From Paralvinella palmiformis (Eukaryota > Annelida > Polychaeta > Terebellida > Alvinellidae), in the NCBI GenBank assembly GCA_025642065.1, contig JAODUP010000021.1, positions 1,148,501 to 1,212,500 on the forward strand: 64,000 nt of DNA, in the 5' to 3' direction. Below, piece after piece: positions 34,191 through 46,579 of the stretch; positions within the stretch are counted from its first letter, which is position 1, and each line of letters begins with the position of its first letter. The notes beneath the pieces were generated by a model. The model saw nothing but the letters and a program-made list of their open reading frames with translations, did no database searches and was not told the DNA's origin. The position numbers and the translations under genes are program-made.

Positions 34191-34309
34191 AACTACCTCT
34201 ATCTCTCTCTTTGCGTGTGTGTCTGTATGTGTATGTATGTATGTATGTGTATGTGTGTTCGTGCGTGCGTGCGGGTGTGTGTGTGCGCGCGTGTGCCTTA
34301 AATTACTTT

Positions 34310-34690
34310 TATCCCTCAACACCGGCATGGACCTGGTGTAGGTCATCGTTGAGCTGGTGTAGCACGGTACGGATCTGGTGTGGGTCAGCGTGGAGCTGGT
34401 GCAGATAAGAATGGAGCTGGTGTTGGCCCACAGAGTTGGTGTAGGCCAGCGTGGAGCTGTTGTAGGCCGGCGTGGAGCTGTCGTAGGTCGGTGTGGAGCT
34501 GGTATAGGCCGGTATGAAACTGGTGTAGGTCATCGTGGAGCTAATGTAGGTCAGCTAGGAGCTAGTATAGTCCGGCATGCAGCTGATGTAGGCCGGCTTA
34601 GAGCTGATGTAGGCCGGCGTGGAGCTGGCGTAGGCCGGCGTGGAGCTGGTGTATGCCGGGTGGAGCTGGTGTAGGCCGACGCAGAGTAAG
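34310..34690. repeat. 21-bp minisatellite
   Basis: About 18 diverged copies of GTAGGCCGGCGTGGAGCTGGT. Because 21 is a multiple of three, both strands have long open frames (for example repeated LHQLHAG on the minus strand); these need not be genes. GC content is far above the surroundings. Confidence 0.85.
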
Positions 34691-34904
34691 GGAAGACGTC
34701 GGCTGGAGTGATGCTACTATTGGCCGCCGATGAAGAGCCATAAGACTACCCGTATGGGTCAAAGCGGTCATTGCCCCTTGTGTGAAGAGGTTAATAAGTT
34801 GCTGTACTGTCGTATCCACATAGAGAATACGTACACTCATGTATTATGACATAAATAAATCTACTAAGTTTTCTAATATGAAATTTTTCATGACGTCTAT
34901 TGAA

Positions 34905-35050
34905 GGGGCCTCCATGGCCTAACTGGTAGGGCAGTTGGCCACATATCTATAGCACCTGGGTTCAAACACCGGACGGTCTATATCAGAAGGACGTTTCGTC
35001 TTCCACTTCGCCTCCTTACCAACAGCTGTTCTAGCATCTTTTTCGCACTT
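34905..35050 (+). mobile_element. tRNA-derived SINE (second copy)
   Basis: GGGGCCTCCATGGCCTAACT, GGGTTCAAACACCGG and TATATCAGAAGGACGTTTCG align with the 33427 copy. Confidence 0.7.
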
Positions 35051-35199
35051 AGAACACGGCCAAGTGAAGCTACCGCTAGCAAATCTTGGTGTTGTGGATA
35101 GACCAAATATTTGCGAGACAGCTACGGACGTATAGCGTTGATTGTTCGGACAGAAGCCGCTGGCATATATTTGTGCCTTTAATCCTGCTGTCTGCATCC

Positions 35200-35860
35200 T
35201 TAAGTGCGCTCACTCTCAAATCGTATTTTTATGCCCGGACCATCCGATCTGCTGTTCTAATGGAAGCTCTGTCGGCATGGTTTTGTGAATTTGACTTAAT
35301 GTGGTGAGCCCAAATTGATAATATTTGTTTTATCCTCATTAAACTTTCAGAATATTTTGATCCTTCCCATGCCGAACAACGACATTGCAATACTGCAACC
35401 GTTTCATGGGAAGAGGAATCATTTGTCAGGATATATACTGCCATGTATTGTTCCGTTGATTCCGGGATAGTAGGAGGCAGCTCATCAGACTTGGCGTATT
35501 CTTTTATATTAAGACATTTATCAAGAGCAACGGGCCAAGAAATATACACTGTCGTAGACCAGATAACAAACACAGAACATCAGAAAAGATACCATCAACA
35601 GAGATCTTCGGAGAGCTTTGTTCAAAATAGGAGATTATAAACCATTCACATATTTTACCTAATGAACCAAACATATCTTTCAGCCACAAGAAGATCACGT
35701 TAACTGTATAAAATACTGTAGACAAATCCAGAATATCCATTATTTCTGGATTATCCCAATTAACTGATATTATTTTTATACTCTGTTTTGGTTCTGTGAC
35801 AACATTAATATGGAAACTGTCGATGTTCAATATTGATTATTATTGATTAGATATGTGCTT
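35200..35860 (-). pseudogene. CR1/L2-like LINE RT fragment
   Basis: On the minus strand, ILDLSTVFYTVNVIFLWLKD, ICEWFIISYFEQSSPKISVD and LLSGLRQCIFLGPLLLI correspond to the RT palm (normally L-D-[LF]-S-x-A-F-D-T-V and GVPQGSVLGPLLF). The first catalytic Asp is changed to Tyr and the glycine/proline box is damaged. A second frame continues at 35573-35229. Confidence 0.7.
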
Positions 35861-36109
35861 AGACGTACAGCTATTACCCTTTCTATAATTTTAGAGACAA
35901 ATATTAAATTCGAAATTGTCTTTAGACCTGGAGTGTAAGGTAGGTGTGGAAAGTGTTCAGGAAAACACGTAATTGTAGTCATGTATTAAATATCTTTGTA
36001 ATCTATCACAAACTGATATTCCTTGCAGCAATATCAGATGATTCTCTGAGTCACACTAATCCATAATTTTAATCAAGTGGGAAATTTATACATTCATCAA
36101 TACTTAACG

Positions 36110-36203
36110 GCTAAACGGACCGGACGACTTCCAAGGGTAATAAGACGAAGTGAAAGCTGAAACACCCCTCTGACATTGCACGGCTGGGGTTTGAACCCAG
36201 GTG

Positions 36204-36242
<39 letters not shown>

Positions 36243-36275
36243 CATATGCGCTACTAATAAAGCCATGCTCGCTCC
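36110..36275 (-). mobile_element. tRNA-derived SINE with internal (TA)n expansion
   Basis: Minus-strand copy of the 33427 family: GCTCCTTTCATCG end not conserved, but GGGTTCAAACCCCAGCCGTG and GTCAGAGGGGTGTTTCAGC match. A (TA)n tract (36206-36239) replaces the TATAGATATG that other copies have between A and B boxes. Confidence 0.65.
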
Positions 36276-38710
36276 CCTTTCATCGGTGTTGATGCTGTTA
36301 AAAAACGTCTATTACGCCAATATCCTCGAAACGAATTGAGCTCAGTGGTGCACCTAATACAGGGTTTGGGCAAACTCATAGCACAGGTACTTAGGTGCAG
36401 TGCTATAAAGAACAGAGTTGCAGTACTCAAGGCTACTGGTAATGAATGCTGTAGCAATGGATTTGGCAACTGGAAGAGAAATATACGGACGAATACGGCG
36501 ACGGTCACGACATGTCAGAGAAATAGTTTTCTGAAATTAAAATTAATGTCAGATGTATCACCAAGATTACGTACAGTGTCTAATGGTGTGATGCTATGAC
36601 TAAGGATCTTCGTAGGAAAGAAACGAGTAAGTTTGCTGTGTTGTCTGGGCATACCTATAATGATGAAATGTGTTTTGTTGGCATTGAGCCTAAGTGTTTT
36701 TTTTTATCATCCACCCAGAGATATAACAGAGACAGTTACCAAGTTGTTTAAGGGAAAGATCAGTGTCTGCTGTAAACGAAGATATGTATACTTGGGTGTC
36801 ATCTGCATATAAATGATGGTCTAATTTGTGACTGTGAATATGAGAGTTTAGTGATGTGGTATACAAAATAAACAGGAGCAGTCCAAGAAAAGAGATTTGG
36901 GGAACACCGCAAAACAAAGGCGCTGCCTTTAAAAACATTTTCTTATTTTCATTGATTGAAACCTATATATTAAGAATGACCGGATCCAGGTGAGTGCTGT
37001 GCCCGATATGCCATACCAATCAGAGAGGCGATCCAGAAGAACAGAATAATCAATGGTGTCAAAAGCTGTTAGTGCTGTGACCTTTCCTGTGTCCATGTTT
37101 AGTGATATGTCGTTATGAACTGTCAGTAGAGCGGTTTCTGTAGAGTAAATATTTTGTAAGCAGACTGAAAGCCATTAGACAGGTGATTACAGTTTAATTG
37201 AACGTTCAAATGACAGAATACTCTAGATATGAATGATAGATTAGAAATAGGTCTATAACTGTTTAGGTCATTGGCTGGTAAAGATCGTTTCTTAAGAAGA
37301 GGGTTTACATGGAGATGTTTAAAATGAGAAGGGAACACTCCGGAGCTAAGTGATACATTTATTATCTTAGTAATTGGAACAAATAGTGTGCGAAGATTTT
37401 AGCACAAATGTAAGGATAGGATCAAGTTCAAAGGACGTATTAAGGGATGATAAAATCACTCTAGAAACTTCAGAAACTGGGAAATAAGCATGAATTTGAG
37501 TGATCTTATCCTTGAAATGTTTGGAAAAAGAATTTCAGAGTGAATTAGTTGAATCATGAGAGGGCAGAGAAACAGAAGCCTTTCTATGGAAAGTCCCATT
37601 TAAAAAGTTCCAGAGTTGACGAGGATTGTCAGGTTGTTGGAGATCATATTTTTTATAAATGTCAGATTTAGCTTTATCCATGAGTCCATCACAGAAATGG
37701 CACTGTTTAGTACATCTAGACCTTTAAAGTTGTGCGTATGATTTCCTCTATGTGAGTTCTAAATATCGGCGACGCACTTTGGTATTAATAATTTCAGGGG
37801 AAATCAAAGGTGTAGATGATTTTACATTTACGGATTATGATCTGACAGGTGCGTTTTTGTCAAGTAAGGTTATAAGTGTAGTGGGGTATTGTACCCATAA
37901 TTGTGATAAGTCATCTTTAGGGTTGGTGATAACTTCAGATTTTACTATGTCATCATCAAATGCAAGAATGTCAATGCTGTGAGTATACCGTTAAAGAATA
38001 TTACATTTAGAGTCAACCGGATTATGCTTAAAGTTTATTTCCGCTATAACAGTGAAATGATTGGATACACCATCTGTGGCAGTTAGTGTGCGAATATAAT
38101 TGGGTATATACCGGGTTAAAAGGAGATCAAGCCAGTGGCCATGAATGTGTGTGGAGAAAGAAATGTGTTGTTTTAAGTCAAAACTTGCTAAGATGTCATT
38201 AAATGAGGATGTATCAGTAGACTGTGTATACAAATAAATGTTGGAATCACCAAGGATGACAAATTCGGGATGAATAGTGACTAAGTTTTCTAGTAAATCA
38301 CGAATATCAACAAAGAAGGATGAAGTTATTATAGGAGGATCATAGAGACATAGGAAGTAACGAGTAAATGAATTGTTTGAAATTTCAATGCAGACAGCCT
38401 CGAAAATAGAATAGATCTGTACAGAATGGGACTTTACTTTAAATGTATTGGATACCAGAAAGTCAACACTACCTCCACCTCCAGACTGACGTGGTTGGTG
38501 ATTAAAGAAATAGTCAGGCGGGCAGATATCAGAAATACAAGAGGTTGTGTCACAAGGGCTGAGACAAGTCTCACTAAGGGCAAGAATATTCAATTTCCTA
38601 GATATTACCAAGTCTGTGATACTGGCTGATTTATTATGAACGGACCTTATATTGCCAGTAGCAAAGCGGATATCGTTCAGGATAGGAATCCCTGCATTCA
38701 TATGGATGTT
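36250..38710 (-). pseudogene. CR1/L2-like LINE, endonuclease plus RT, 2.4 kb
   Basis: The longest LINE here. Minus strand: an APE-type endonuclease (38701-37991) with TGNIRSVHNKS, ALSETCLSP, ILGDSNIYL, HGHWLDLLLTR and DGVSNHFTV (catalytic SDH reads SNH). RT fingers follow at 37338-37123 (LNSYRPISNLSFISRV), the palm at 36938-36690 (VPQISFLGLLLFILYT, HHLYADDTQVYIS) and the thumb at about 36600-36350 (RIRPYISLPVAKSIATAFIT). Frameshifts separate all blocks. A SINE adjoins its 3' end. Confidence 0.85.
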
Positions 38711-39300
38711 ACCTGGTAGTAGTATACAAAGAGTAAGGAAAATATTATAAGATTTTGTTATATATATATAGGACTGTGAGGAGGTGGGAAAGTTATCATT
38801 CTGCTGGAACTATTAGACTTCAACTTAGAAACGGTTTCTGAGATGGAAGCTGAGATATAATAGGCTAAGATATATGTTTTTATTTAGGATGAGTTTGACA
38901 TCAACACAGGGTACAGGTACATTTCTGTGTGTAGTGGTAAAAGATTTCTGTAGGATATGGGAAAATGACAAGTTGCATGCGATGTGGATACAAGTGATAA
39001 AAATGAACAAAAGTTGTTTGGAAAGTAAATCTCCTCTCAATGTAACAGGGGCAATATGGCATGGTTCATTGTGAAAACAACTAGAACCTTGCTGGAAATA
39101 GAAAACCGACTAGAAAAACCATTAACTAGAAAACCACCGCGAAAACAATTTGAATAGCAACCAGAAAACAACCCGAAGAACAAATGTACCAGACAACGAA
39201 AGAGATGATTCGTTAACATTATTTAATGAGAGAAGTAATTTATCAGCTTAATCAAGGATTTAAATATCTACAAATATAAAACATTCCTAACTGACAACAC
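38710..39300. other. Probable 5' region of the LINE and flank, nothing recognised
   Basis: Only short frames (for example 38825-39040). A loose repeat of AACTAGAAAACCA words occurs at about 39075-39180. Confidence 0.3.
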
Positions 39301-39304
39301 ATTG

Positions 39305-39306
39305 AT

Positions 39307-39355
<49 letters not shown>

Positions 39356-39580
39356 TAATAATAATAATAATAATAATCTAAATGATAATTAGTTTACGTG
39401 GCTCCCACACTCTACCCATCAACTCAGAGAAATGATAACTTTGGAGAGAATATCCAATATTTAAGGTTCAAACTATTTGATGTGATCTGATAACAGAACG
39501 TGACATGAAGTGACTGTGGCTGGAGTAAATCATCATCATCATCATCATCATCATAATCATCATCATCATCATCATTATCA
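39305..39580. repeat. (AAT)n and (CAT)n microsatellites
   Basis: AAT tract at about 39307-39377 and CAT tract at about 39529-39577. Confidence 0.9.
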
Positions 39581-39624
39581 CACGCAACGCACTCTATACG
39601 TATGAGTATTACGAACGTTTACGA

Positions 39625-39702
39625 ACATTTAGGGATGTCTAGCACATATTGGGATGTCTATCATATACAGGGATGTCTAGCACATATGGGGATGTCTAGG
39701 TA
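39625..39702. repeat. Tandem repeat GGGATGTCTAGCACATAT
   Basis: Four units of about 21 bases, slightly diverged. Confidence 0.7.
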
Positions 39703-40044
39703 CCTATTACAATATATGGAAGTCTATCCAGTAGCATACAATGATCCGTCTAACTAAAGAGTAAGAAACAAGGTTGAGCACTAAACCAAGGTTTTAAAAC
39801 AAAAACTGATACTAAAATCCGGAATGATTTGTAAAATGAACTAATCTTATACAACTAGCAATGATCATGGCCGTAGTCATTTAAGCTTTTACTCACCCCC
39901 CCCCCCTCTGCTACTTTATATACAGTAGGGTATATAAAAGACTGGACATTAACCAATCACAACCTTCTAGTGTAGATAAGATATGTTGTCACAATTATTT
40001 CAGTTATATGTGCTCATGTCAAATTAGACCAAATTATTCTACAA

Positions 40045-40115
40045 TATATATATATTATTTGTACAGCGCCTTTGAATGGCTCCTGCTAGTAAGGGCGCTT
40101 TATTAAATATACATT

Positions 40116-40165
<50 letters not shown>
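40045..40165 (+). mobile_element. 3' tail of a CR1/L2-like LINE
   Basis: ACAGCGCCTTTGAATGGCTC and GGGCGCTTTATTAAATATAC followed by (ATT)n and (TA)n is the inverse complement of the LINE tail at 41885-41975, so this is an isolated 3' end on the plus strand. Confidence 0.6.
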
Positions 40166-40166
<1 letters not shown>

Positions 40167-40329
40167 TTAATTTATTATAAGAATATTATTAAATTCCCTA
40201 TATGTATGAATTATGACACAGTGAAATATATAATACACATAACACATTATAAACAAGTTATACATTAAGTATTTTCGTCCATCTAGCACAATAGCTAGAA
40301 TGATAGTAAAACAAACTAGAAACAATACA

Positions 40330-40919
40330 TTTTACTAGTAAATTGCTTGTACCACCTAAGCGTGTTTTAAAACAATAACGTTTTTTACGAACCACCATCC
40401 CAAATGTATCAAAATTATTATTGAATTAAAATTAAATTTCAGACATACTCCTTAAAATACTAAATAACTTTCTGTATATACTATTAAAGGCCACTACAAT
40501 ACACTTACATGCATACTGTTTATACGTTGGCCAGAAATGACAGCCATAGGCATTGCAAAGGAATGCTCTAAATAATTTTACTTAAATACCGAAGGAACAT
40601 GTTTTGAAGCAACTGATAAGAATATTCCCTTTTGAATAAAGTGATTTAATATATGTCATGATATCATCATCATCCTGTTGTTTGTCATGTTTAAGTACAC
40701 ATAAATATTTGTTACTTGTCAAGAAAGTCAGGGGTACATCATTAAGGTAGAGAGTAGGTACAAACAAAACCATTTAGTGAATTTGGTTTGAAACACATAC
40801 ACTTTGTCTTTTTCTCATTAAATATAATTAAACTTGAAATAGCAAAGTCAGCAAATATATAGAACAATTCCTGAAGAGCTGAAGATGAGGGAGCTATAAT
40901 ACAGGTATTATCCGCGTAC

Positions 40920-40930
<11 letters not shown>
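40330..40930 (-). pseudogene. LINE RT fragment (Rex/CR1-like), cut by (TA)n
   Basis: Minus strand: MYADNTCIIAPSS (active-site YADD changed to YADN) at 40925, then LYLNDVPLTFLTSNKYLCVL, QQDDDDIMTYIKSLYSKGNI and LISCFKTCSFG, the thumb region of Rex/CR1-type LINEs. The 5' side ends abruptly in the (TA)n tract at 40921. Confidence 0.75.

Positions 40931-41004
<74 letters not shown>
40921..41004. repeat. (TA)n microsatellite
   Basis: About 42 TA units, directly joined to the SINE that follows; a second TA tract (41221-41250) lies at the SINE's other end. Confidence 0.95.
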
Positions 41005-41006
<2 letters not shown>

Positions 41007-41217
41007 TGATCGCACCTATGGCCTCATGGGTTAGACTCCGTTATTGGAAGGTCGGAAGTTCGAATCTCGGTAGGCACAATGGTAGCAGGTTTTATTATCC
41101 AACCACGCAACTGAATTTATTTAGAATTAGTTCTGGTGCTGAAACTGTTATTTACAGATCATATGCGTCTCCATCATTTCAGGTTGCCAGCCACGTAAAA
41201 TAAATGTCATTTCGGCC

Positions 41218-41220
<3 letters not shown>
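41005..41220 (+). mobile_element. tRNA-derived SINE
   Basis: CCTATGGCCTCATGGGTTAG (A-box) and GGAAGTTCGAATCTCGG (B box), then a tRNA-unrelated body ending CAGGTTGCCAGCCACGTAAA. The body matches 7800-7995. Flanked on both sides by (TA)n, consistent with a target or tail of TA repeats. Confidence 0.75.
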
Positions 41221-41252
<32 letters not shown>

Positions 41253-41884
41253 TAGAGTTGTTTAATAGTTAAAACCATATTTATCATAAGGCAAGAATCG
41301 AGCCATTATGATGGTAAAGACGTGACGGTTATGTACAAGACGTTGTCAGTCTTGAGATTAATGTATTATAGAAAGAGCCTACATTCCATAATTTGTGACG
41401 ACAACGCCATCTGGATGAGAGGAAGTAACTAAATAACAATGTTTACCAATTTACGCGTGTTTCGCTGCTTGCTTTCTTTGACAGTCGTTTGAATCAATGG
41501 CAAGTATTGAAACTTTCTCAATTCTGAACAGTCAGCTTAATACATCATGTCTGATCATTATTAAACATACAGCTTTTTTAATTCCTTTTAAATCATCTGG
41601 CTGTCGCGCTGGATCCATAACACGAGATAATAGAGATCTAAACATATAAATGTTCCAAATTTGTCTTTTCGAATTCAGTCTAATTTTTTCCCATTTGATA
41701 AGACTCTAGTATTACGATATCAGTAAGTGCTACATTTGTAGTGAAAATATATGCCAGATGCCTGCGAAGTTGCTGTCAGATGCTGCCATCTGACGGTTGA
41801 TGATATGCTGTGTTAGATGCTGCCACCTGGCGAATGACGTCCCCCCCCCGGGGATTCCCAGGATGGGAGGTTTGAACTGTTGTT

Positions 41885-42480
41885 GACTTATAATAATAAT
41901 AATACTGTATATTTAATAAAGTGCCCCTACTAGCAGGAACTATTCAAAGGCGCTGTACAAATAATATGTAATATAATAATACCCCAAATAATATGTCTGT
42001 AAAAACCTTGTAGGTGTGTTTTTAGAAGAGATTTAAAATTTCAAGAGACGACGCATTTCTAATATTTGCCGGCAATCTATTCCACAAAGTGGGGGCTTCA
42101 ACACTAAACGCACACTCACCATATGACTTGAGCCGAGACACTGGCACTTGCAATAGTATCTGACTGGATGACCTGAGTTTTCGGGATGACTTTCTAATGG
42201 AAACCAGTTCACACAGGTATTCTGGCGCCATATCATTAATAGATTTATAAGTTATTACCAAAATCTTGAAATGGATACGCTGTCTAACAAGTATTTGTTA
42301 CAATGTGAGGTGCACTATTCTGAATTCGCTGAAGGCGATTAATGTCATAATCAGATATGCCATATAACAGGGAGTTACAATAGTCTATACGAGATGCAAA
42401 AAAGGCATGGATTACAGTTACAAGTGTTTCTTCTCAGACAGCCTTGGTGCAACACCCCTAATTGCAGCTTGGCAGATGAA
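41885..42480 (-). pseudogene. 5'-truncated CR1/L2-like LINE with 3' tail
   Basis: Minus strand from 42440: LVTVIHAFFASRIDYCNSLL, YGISDYDINRLQRIQNSAPH, then the frame YKSINDMAPEYLCELVSIRK, SFSVEAP-like TLWNRLPANIR and a stop at 42022. The non-coding tail (41885-42020) ends AAATATACAGTATTATTATT, the microsatellite 3' end of this LINE group. Confidence 0.8.
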
Positions 42481-42489
42481 AGCTCGGCA

Positions 42490-43025
42490 GGCCTGTATTG
42501 TCATAACTTTAGTGGAATACCAACACCGAGAGGAAATTACAAGACTTGAAAAATAACCTAATGTGTTAATAACTGAAGGATCTATCAATAAACTATATCA
42601 TGTGTTTTATTATACCGCGGATACATTAGCGGATCTGGGTATGAAGCTTGGAACCTCTAGGGGTCCTGTAATTCGAAATAATTGTAATATATAGGCAGTG
42701 ATGTTAGGGGAGAGTAATGCTCAAGGAAACGCTGGTGTTTCACTCTCAGGATCGAAAGCCAAACACCTGAATAAGAAATGGTACAAGGCGTGGTACAAGG
42801 CGTGGTACAAAGAATGGTACAATCTGTGTTCATAGAAGTGGTGCAATTCGCCCTCAACTGTGGTTGAGGTACAATAAGTATATTCCACTACCATTTATTT
42901 AAGTTAATAATGTTTAAAATGTCTTTATCCATTTTTAATATTTTAATATGCTGTTATTGTATATTTAATTAGTATACAGTATTTGTTGTGATTTATTCCC
43001 CTTTTCTCTGGTTTGCCTTATAGTG
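42490..43025. other. Intergenic, nothing recognised
   Basis: Only a short tandem TACAAGGCGTGG (42780-42815). Confidence 0.4.
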
Positions 43026-43029
43026 CGGT

Positions 43030-43330
43030 GGAGTCAATTATTTTTTAATCTGAGTATTCAGTCTCCATTGAACCGTACGCACGTGTTGTTTACTAGAAGC
43101 TGTGGTATCAAATGGTATGTTCTCACGCTCTTCCGCTTTTTGTACGTAGCCTGCATGTAGCCGCTTTCCTGTGGGCGTGACATATTTGTCGCGTACGAAA
43201 AACAAATTAGTTGAGCCACACAGGTTGATGAGTAGCCCAGACACATGCTTAGGTATACGCATATATGTATCGATATGTGGAGGTATAGAACATTTTATTT
43301 TTAGATTAATGTATGTATAGTTGTATTTAT
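43030..43330. repeat. Interspersed repeat, LTR-like (copy 1, partial)
   Basis: CATTGAACCGTACGCACGTG, CTGTGGTATCAAATGGTATG, CTTCCGCTTTTTGTACGTAG and GTAGCCGCTTTCCTGTGGGC are shared with 44350-44480; the right part (TTAGTTGAGCCACACAGG) resembles 52045-52070. Confidence 0.65.
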
Positions 43331-44035
43331 ATTTATGGAGGTAGGTCTCAAAGATGTTTAGATATGTTGATGCTCTGTGCCTGTTGCCTCTTTATATGTA
43401 CCCTAAAACACACATTGCCCGTGCCAGACATCTTATCTATTTCGATCCAGATTCCTTATTACACCAATGTAAGAAAGTGATGTCGTCATTACAACATGTT
43501 TGAGTTTATTAGCTTTGTTATGTATAATGTAGAATCTATATTGTTGTTCCTCTTATGTGGTCTGGCGAAACGACCCATTAATTCATACAATGCTGCTTGA
43601 TGGATTTATACTCCTGGAGTCGTTTGTTACTCCGGCAGGCATCTCCAGGGGTATTAAGCTGCGGACAGAGTTTTTCCCCATATTATGAGTAATTAGGTTA
43701 CACTGATATAGGAAATTTGTTAAATGTATAGCTATTATAATCCCGACGTGTCATTCGCAGTATCGGAGATCTGCCTGAAATCCGCTGTTCTCGACCATGG
43801 GTCAAATAGATCAAGTGGATAGACGCTTTAATTTAGATCCCATCACACCTAACTGCATATACTTAGGGACGCTAAATTAAGCGTGAATGAACGTTCACTT
43901 TGTGATGAACGGAAACGTATGAGGGTTAGCTGTTAGGTTCGAATAAATCATAGGTTTGAGACGACATTTCGTTGTAGTCCAGTAATAATCCATTGTGCAG
44001 TATTGCTACTTTGTTTTTATTTTAGCTAAATCACT
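43330..44035. other. Intergenic, nothing recognised
   Basis: No coding or repeat structure supported. Confidence 0.35.
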
Positions 44036-44039
44036 TCTC

Positions 44040-44480
44040 TGATTCCATACTGAGTTGGTGTACATTTGTCTGACGTGGCGAACAAACTGTAATGTTTGTT
44101 AACACGCCTTAGGCCTATAAAAGGCCTAACATTTCACTCAGGTTAAAAAACAACTAGTCGTACTTCTATCGATATTGTTCATGGTTCTTACACGTAGGAA
44201 TTATTTAGTTATCCGAACCCGGAATAAAGCTGAGGTCAGCATCTGAGGTGTCGAAATGCTTTATATACAGGTTTCTTTTGGACCACAGAAAATTACTGTT
44301 GAATGTAAACTGTGGTGTCAAAATAGTTTATGATATGTATGTAGCAAGTCACCATTGAACCACACGCACGTGTTGTTTGTTGCGAGCTGTGGTATCAAAT
44401 GGTATGTTTTTTACGTGCTTCCGCTTTTTGTAAGTAGCCTGCATGTAGCCGCTTTCCTGTGGGCGTGACATATTTGTGGG
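44040..44480. repeat. Interspersed repeat, LTR-like (copy 2)
   Basis: A TATA box (GCCTATAAAAGGCC, 44113-44126) is followed about 105 bases later by GGAATAAAGCTGAGG (poly(A) signal 44223-44228), the order of a promoter and R/U5 boundary in an LTR. Downstream shares the 43060-43200 block. No internal retroelement lies beside it, so a solo LTR is a reasonable guess, not proven. Confidence 0.5.
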
Positions 44481-44553
44481 TGTGTGTGTGTGTTATAAAT
44501 GTAGTAAGGGTACAATAGACAATCTGATTAGATTGTTCTTTGATATATGTATG

Positions 44554-44555
<2 letters not shown>

Positions 44556-44610
<55 letters not shown>
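44556..44610. repeat. (TA)n microsatellite
   Basis: About 25 TA units. Confidence 0.95.
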
Positions 44611-44613
<3 letters not shown>

Positions 44614-45165
44614 TTCAAACTATTCTGCAAAATGTAAGAGCAAATAATAAAGCATATTTTAATGCCAATAAACGGTTATCTATACTTTATTATATTCTAT
44701 AATTTTGCAGATTTGGAAAAACTGAAGCCTGAAAACAAAGAAGTGACATATTTCTGTCATATAGTTGTTCACTTAATAAGATGCAAGTTGTGTATCTGTT
44801 TGTCAAAACAAATGTGTTATTCTTTTTGCTATACAACCATATTCTGATTTTACTAGTTGGACTTTTTTATTTCAGAGCTATTAAGTTATTAATATCATGT
44901 ATTCATTACCTTCGTTTTATAGTAAATAGGCTGCAATACGAAGATTGTATATTATTATTGGTAAATATTTTTAATTTTCCAAAATGGTTGCCATTTGGAA
45001 AACTATAAGTTTTCAAAACAGTGTATGTTCACTTGATATATTAGTATTTTATAAACTATTGGCATGCATATATTGGTGTGCAATGCAATCGACTTTCTGG
45101 TGTTTATTTTTCATGTTTAGCTCTCAGCTGTGTAACAGATCTTAATGATTTGTGTTTATTTTTCA
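44610..45165. other. AT-rich sequence, nothing recognised
   Basis: Short frames only. Confidence 0.35.
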
Positions 45166-45167
45166 TG

Positions 45168-45510
45168 TATTATAATAATAATAATAATAATAATATTTTA
45201 TATAGTGCCTTATTCAATCGAAATTGCTCTACGACATTTAACACTTAAAACACTATTAAAACATATTCTGAGTTCATATAGATAAAATACATTTCATGCA
45301 TAATAAACTGGTTTGATATTTTAAGTATGCCAATTTAAATAAATGGGTTGTAAGAACGGTACAAAATATGTCTTTAGTTGCTGCCAGTTTAATATGGTTC
45401 GGCAACTCGTTCCACAACCTGGGAGCTGATGCTCGGAAGGATCTCTTTTCGTACATTGCTGTATAACTCTCATCTGTGCAACAAGTCTTAATGATTTCTG
45501 TCAAATCGTG
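45168..45510 (-). pseudogene. 5'-truncated LINE, RT C-terminus and tail
   Basis: Minus strand: KRSFRASAPRLWNELPNHIK then a stop; A-P-x-LWNxLP is the usual near-C-terminal motif of CR1/L2-type LINEs. The non-coding tail ends AGGCACTATATAAAATATTA followed by (TTA)n. Confidence 0.75.
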
Positions 45511-46575
45511 TCACCTTTTAGAAAACATATATTAAACATTCTGTGTGATCCTTCATTTCAGCAGTCAAACTTCAGTCCGATATGGGTCTGTGTATGTGTG
45601 TGTGTGTGGGGGGGGGGGGGGGGTCAGGTCCATCTAGTTACTATACTCGGATTCCTATAAAACAATGTCGACTGTGTATAGGTTATAGAAGTTGAAGGAT
45701 AGGTGTTCATATGTCAAGTCAATGGTTCGATTACCGTTTAAACTATTAAAAGCTGCCATAAAATTTCCAGCAATTCAGCTACTAATGTCTCGGCTCATGA
45801 CAAAGGGGTGTTCCTCGTCTTACTGAATTTAAATACTGGAATGTGATGTTAAAACACGTTTATGTCTGTAACATGTTATGTTTGAGACGATCAGGTTGGA
45901 ATCTTGTCTCAGTATTTCTGCACTATCATAACATCAGCAGCAGAAATAATAATAATAACAATAACAACAAAACTAATAATAATGCAGGTTAATATAGAAC
46001 CCATATCACCAGGAACTAGTCAAATACGTTGTCCTATATAATTGCAAGACGAAGTTCCTAAAACTTAATTCGAAATATTAAACAAAACATAATCGTGTGA
46101 GTTTTGTAAACGGATTTAAATATTCGATACATTCTTTACTTCCAGCCTCCTCCGGCAAGAAACTCGACCATGTAGGGGGAAGCTGATGTGGTTAATGCAC
46201 ATTCCTCATCAATTTAAAGGCTGCTCTACACCTTTACAATCAAAGATTGTGCAGAGTTTAGGCCAGGCTGTTCTACACGTCTGCAGTCGTAATCGCTTCC
46301 TGATACAGCTGGATCTAAGTTTCGATATTCCACAGGCGATGTTTACACGTCATAATGGAAGCCTAAAAGACTTCGTTTCTATTAGCTAAATGTAAAACTG
46401 AACTAAATTTATATCCCTCAAACAAACAGTGGTACAACCTAAAATAGAGAACTTAAAGTAATTTGAGGAACAAAATATATTGTTCAAGTATTCACTAAAT
46501 ATTTTATTTCTCAACTAGATGTTGCGTTATTTTAGGGTTTAGATTATTTTCAACCTCCCCTATTATTTGCAAATA
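45510..46575. other. Intergenic, fragments of repeats
   Basis: A poly-G tract (45608-45623), a weak match to the 24510 SINE body (TAATGTCTCGGCTCATGAC at about 45785) and AAT/AAC tracts near 45950. No gene. Confidence 0.35.
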
Positions 46576-46579
46576 CTTT

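Noticed and set aside
35086..35640. Plus-strand frames of 65-73 codons
   Set aside because: Overlie a LINE RT fragment readable on the minus strand; no motifs of their own.
39530..39580. Possible CRISPR-like or satellite array
   Set aside because: Simple CAT microsatellite without spacers.
41018..41203. 61-codon frame starting MASWVRLRYWKVG
   Set aside because: Reads through a SINE; the apparent start is its tRNA A-box region.
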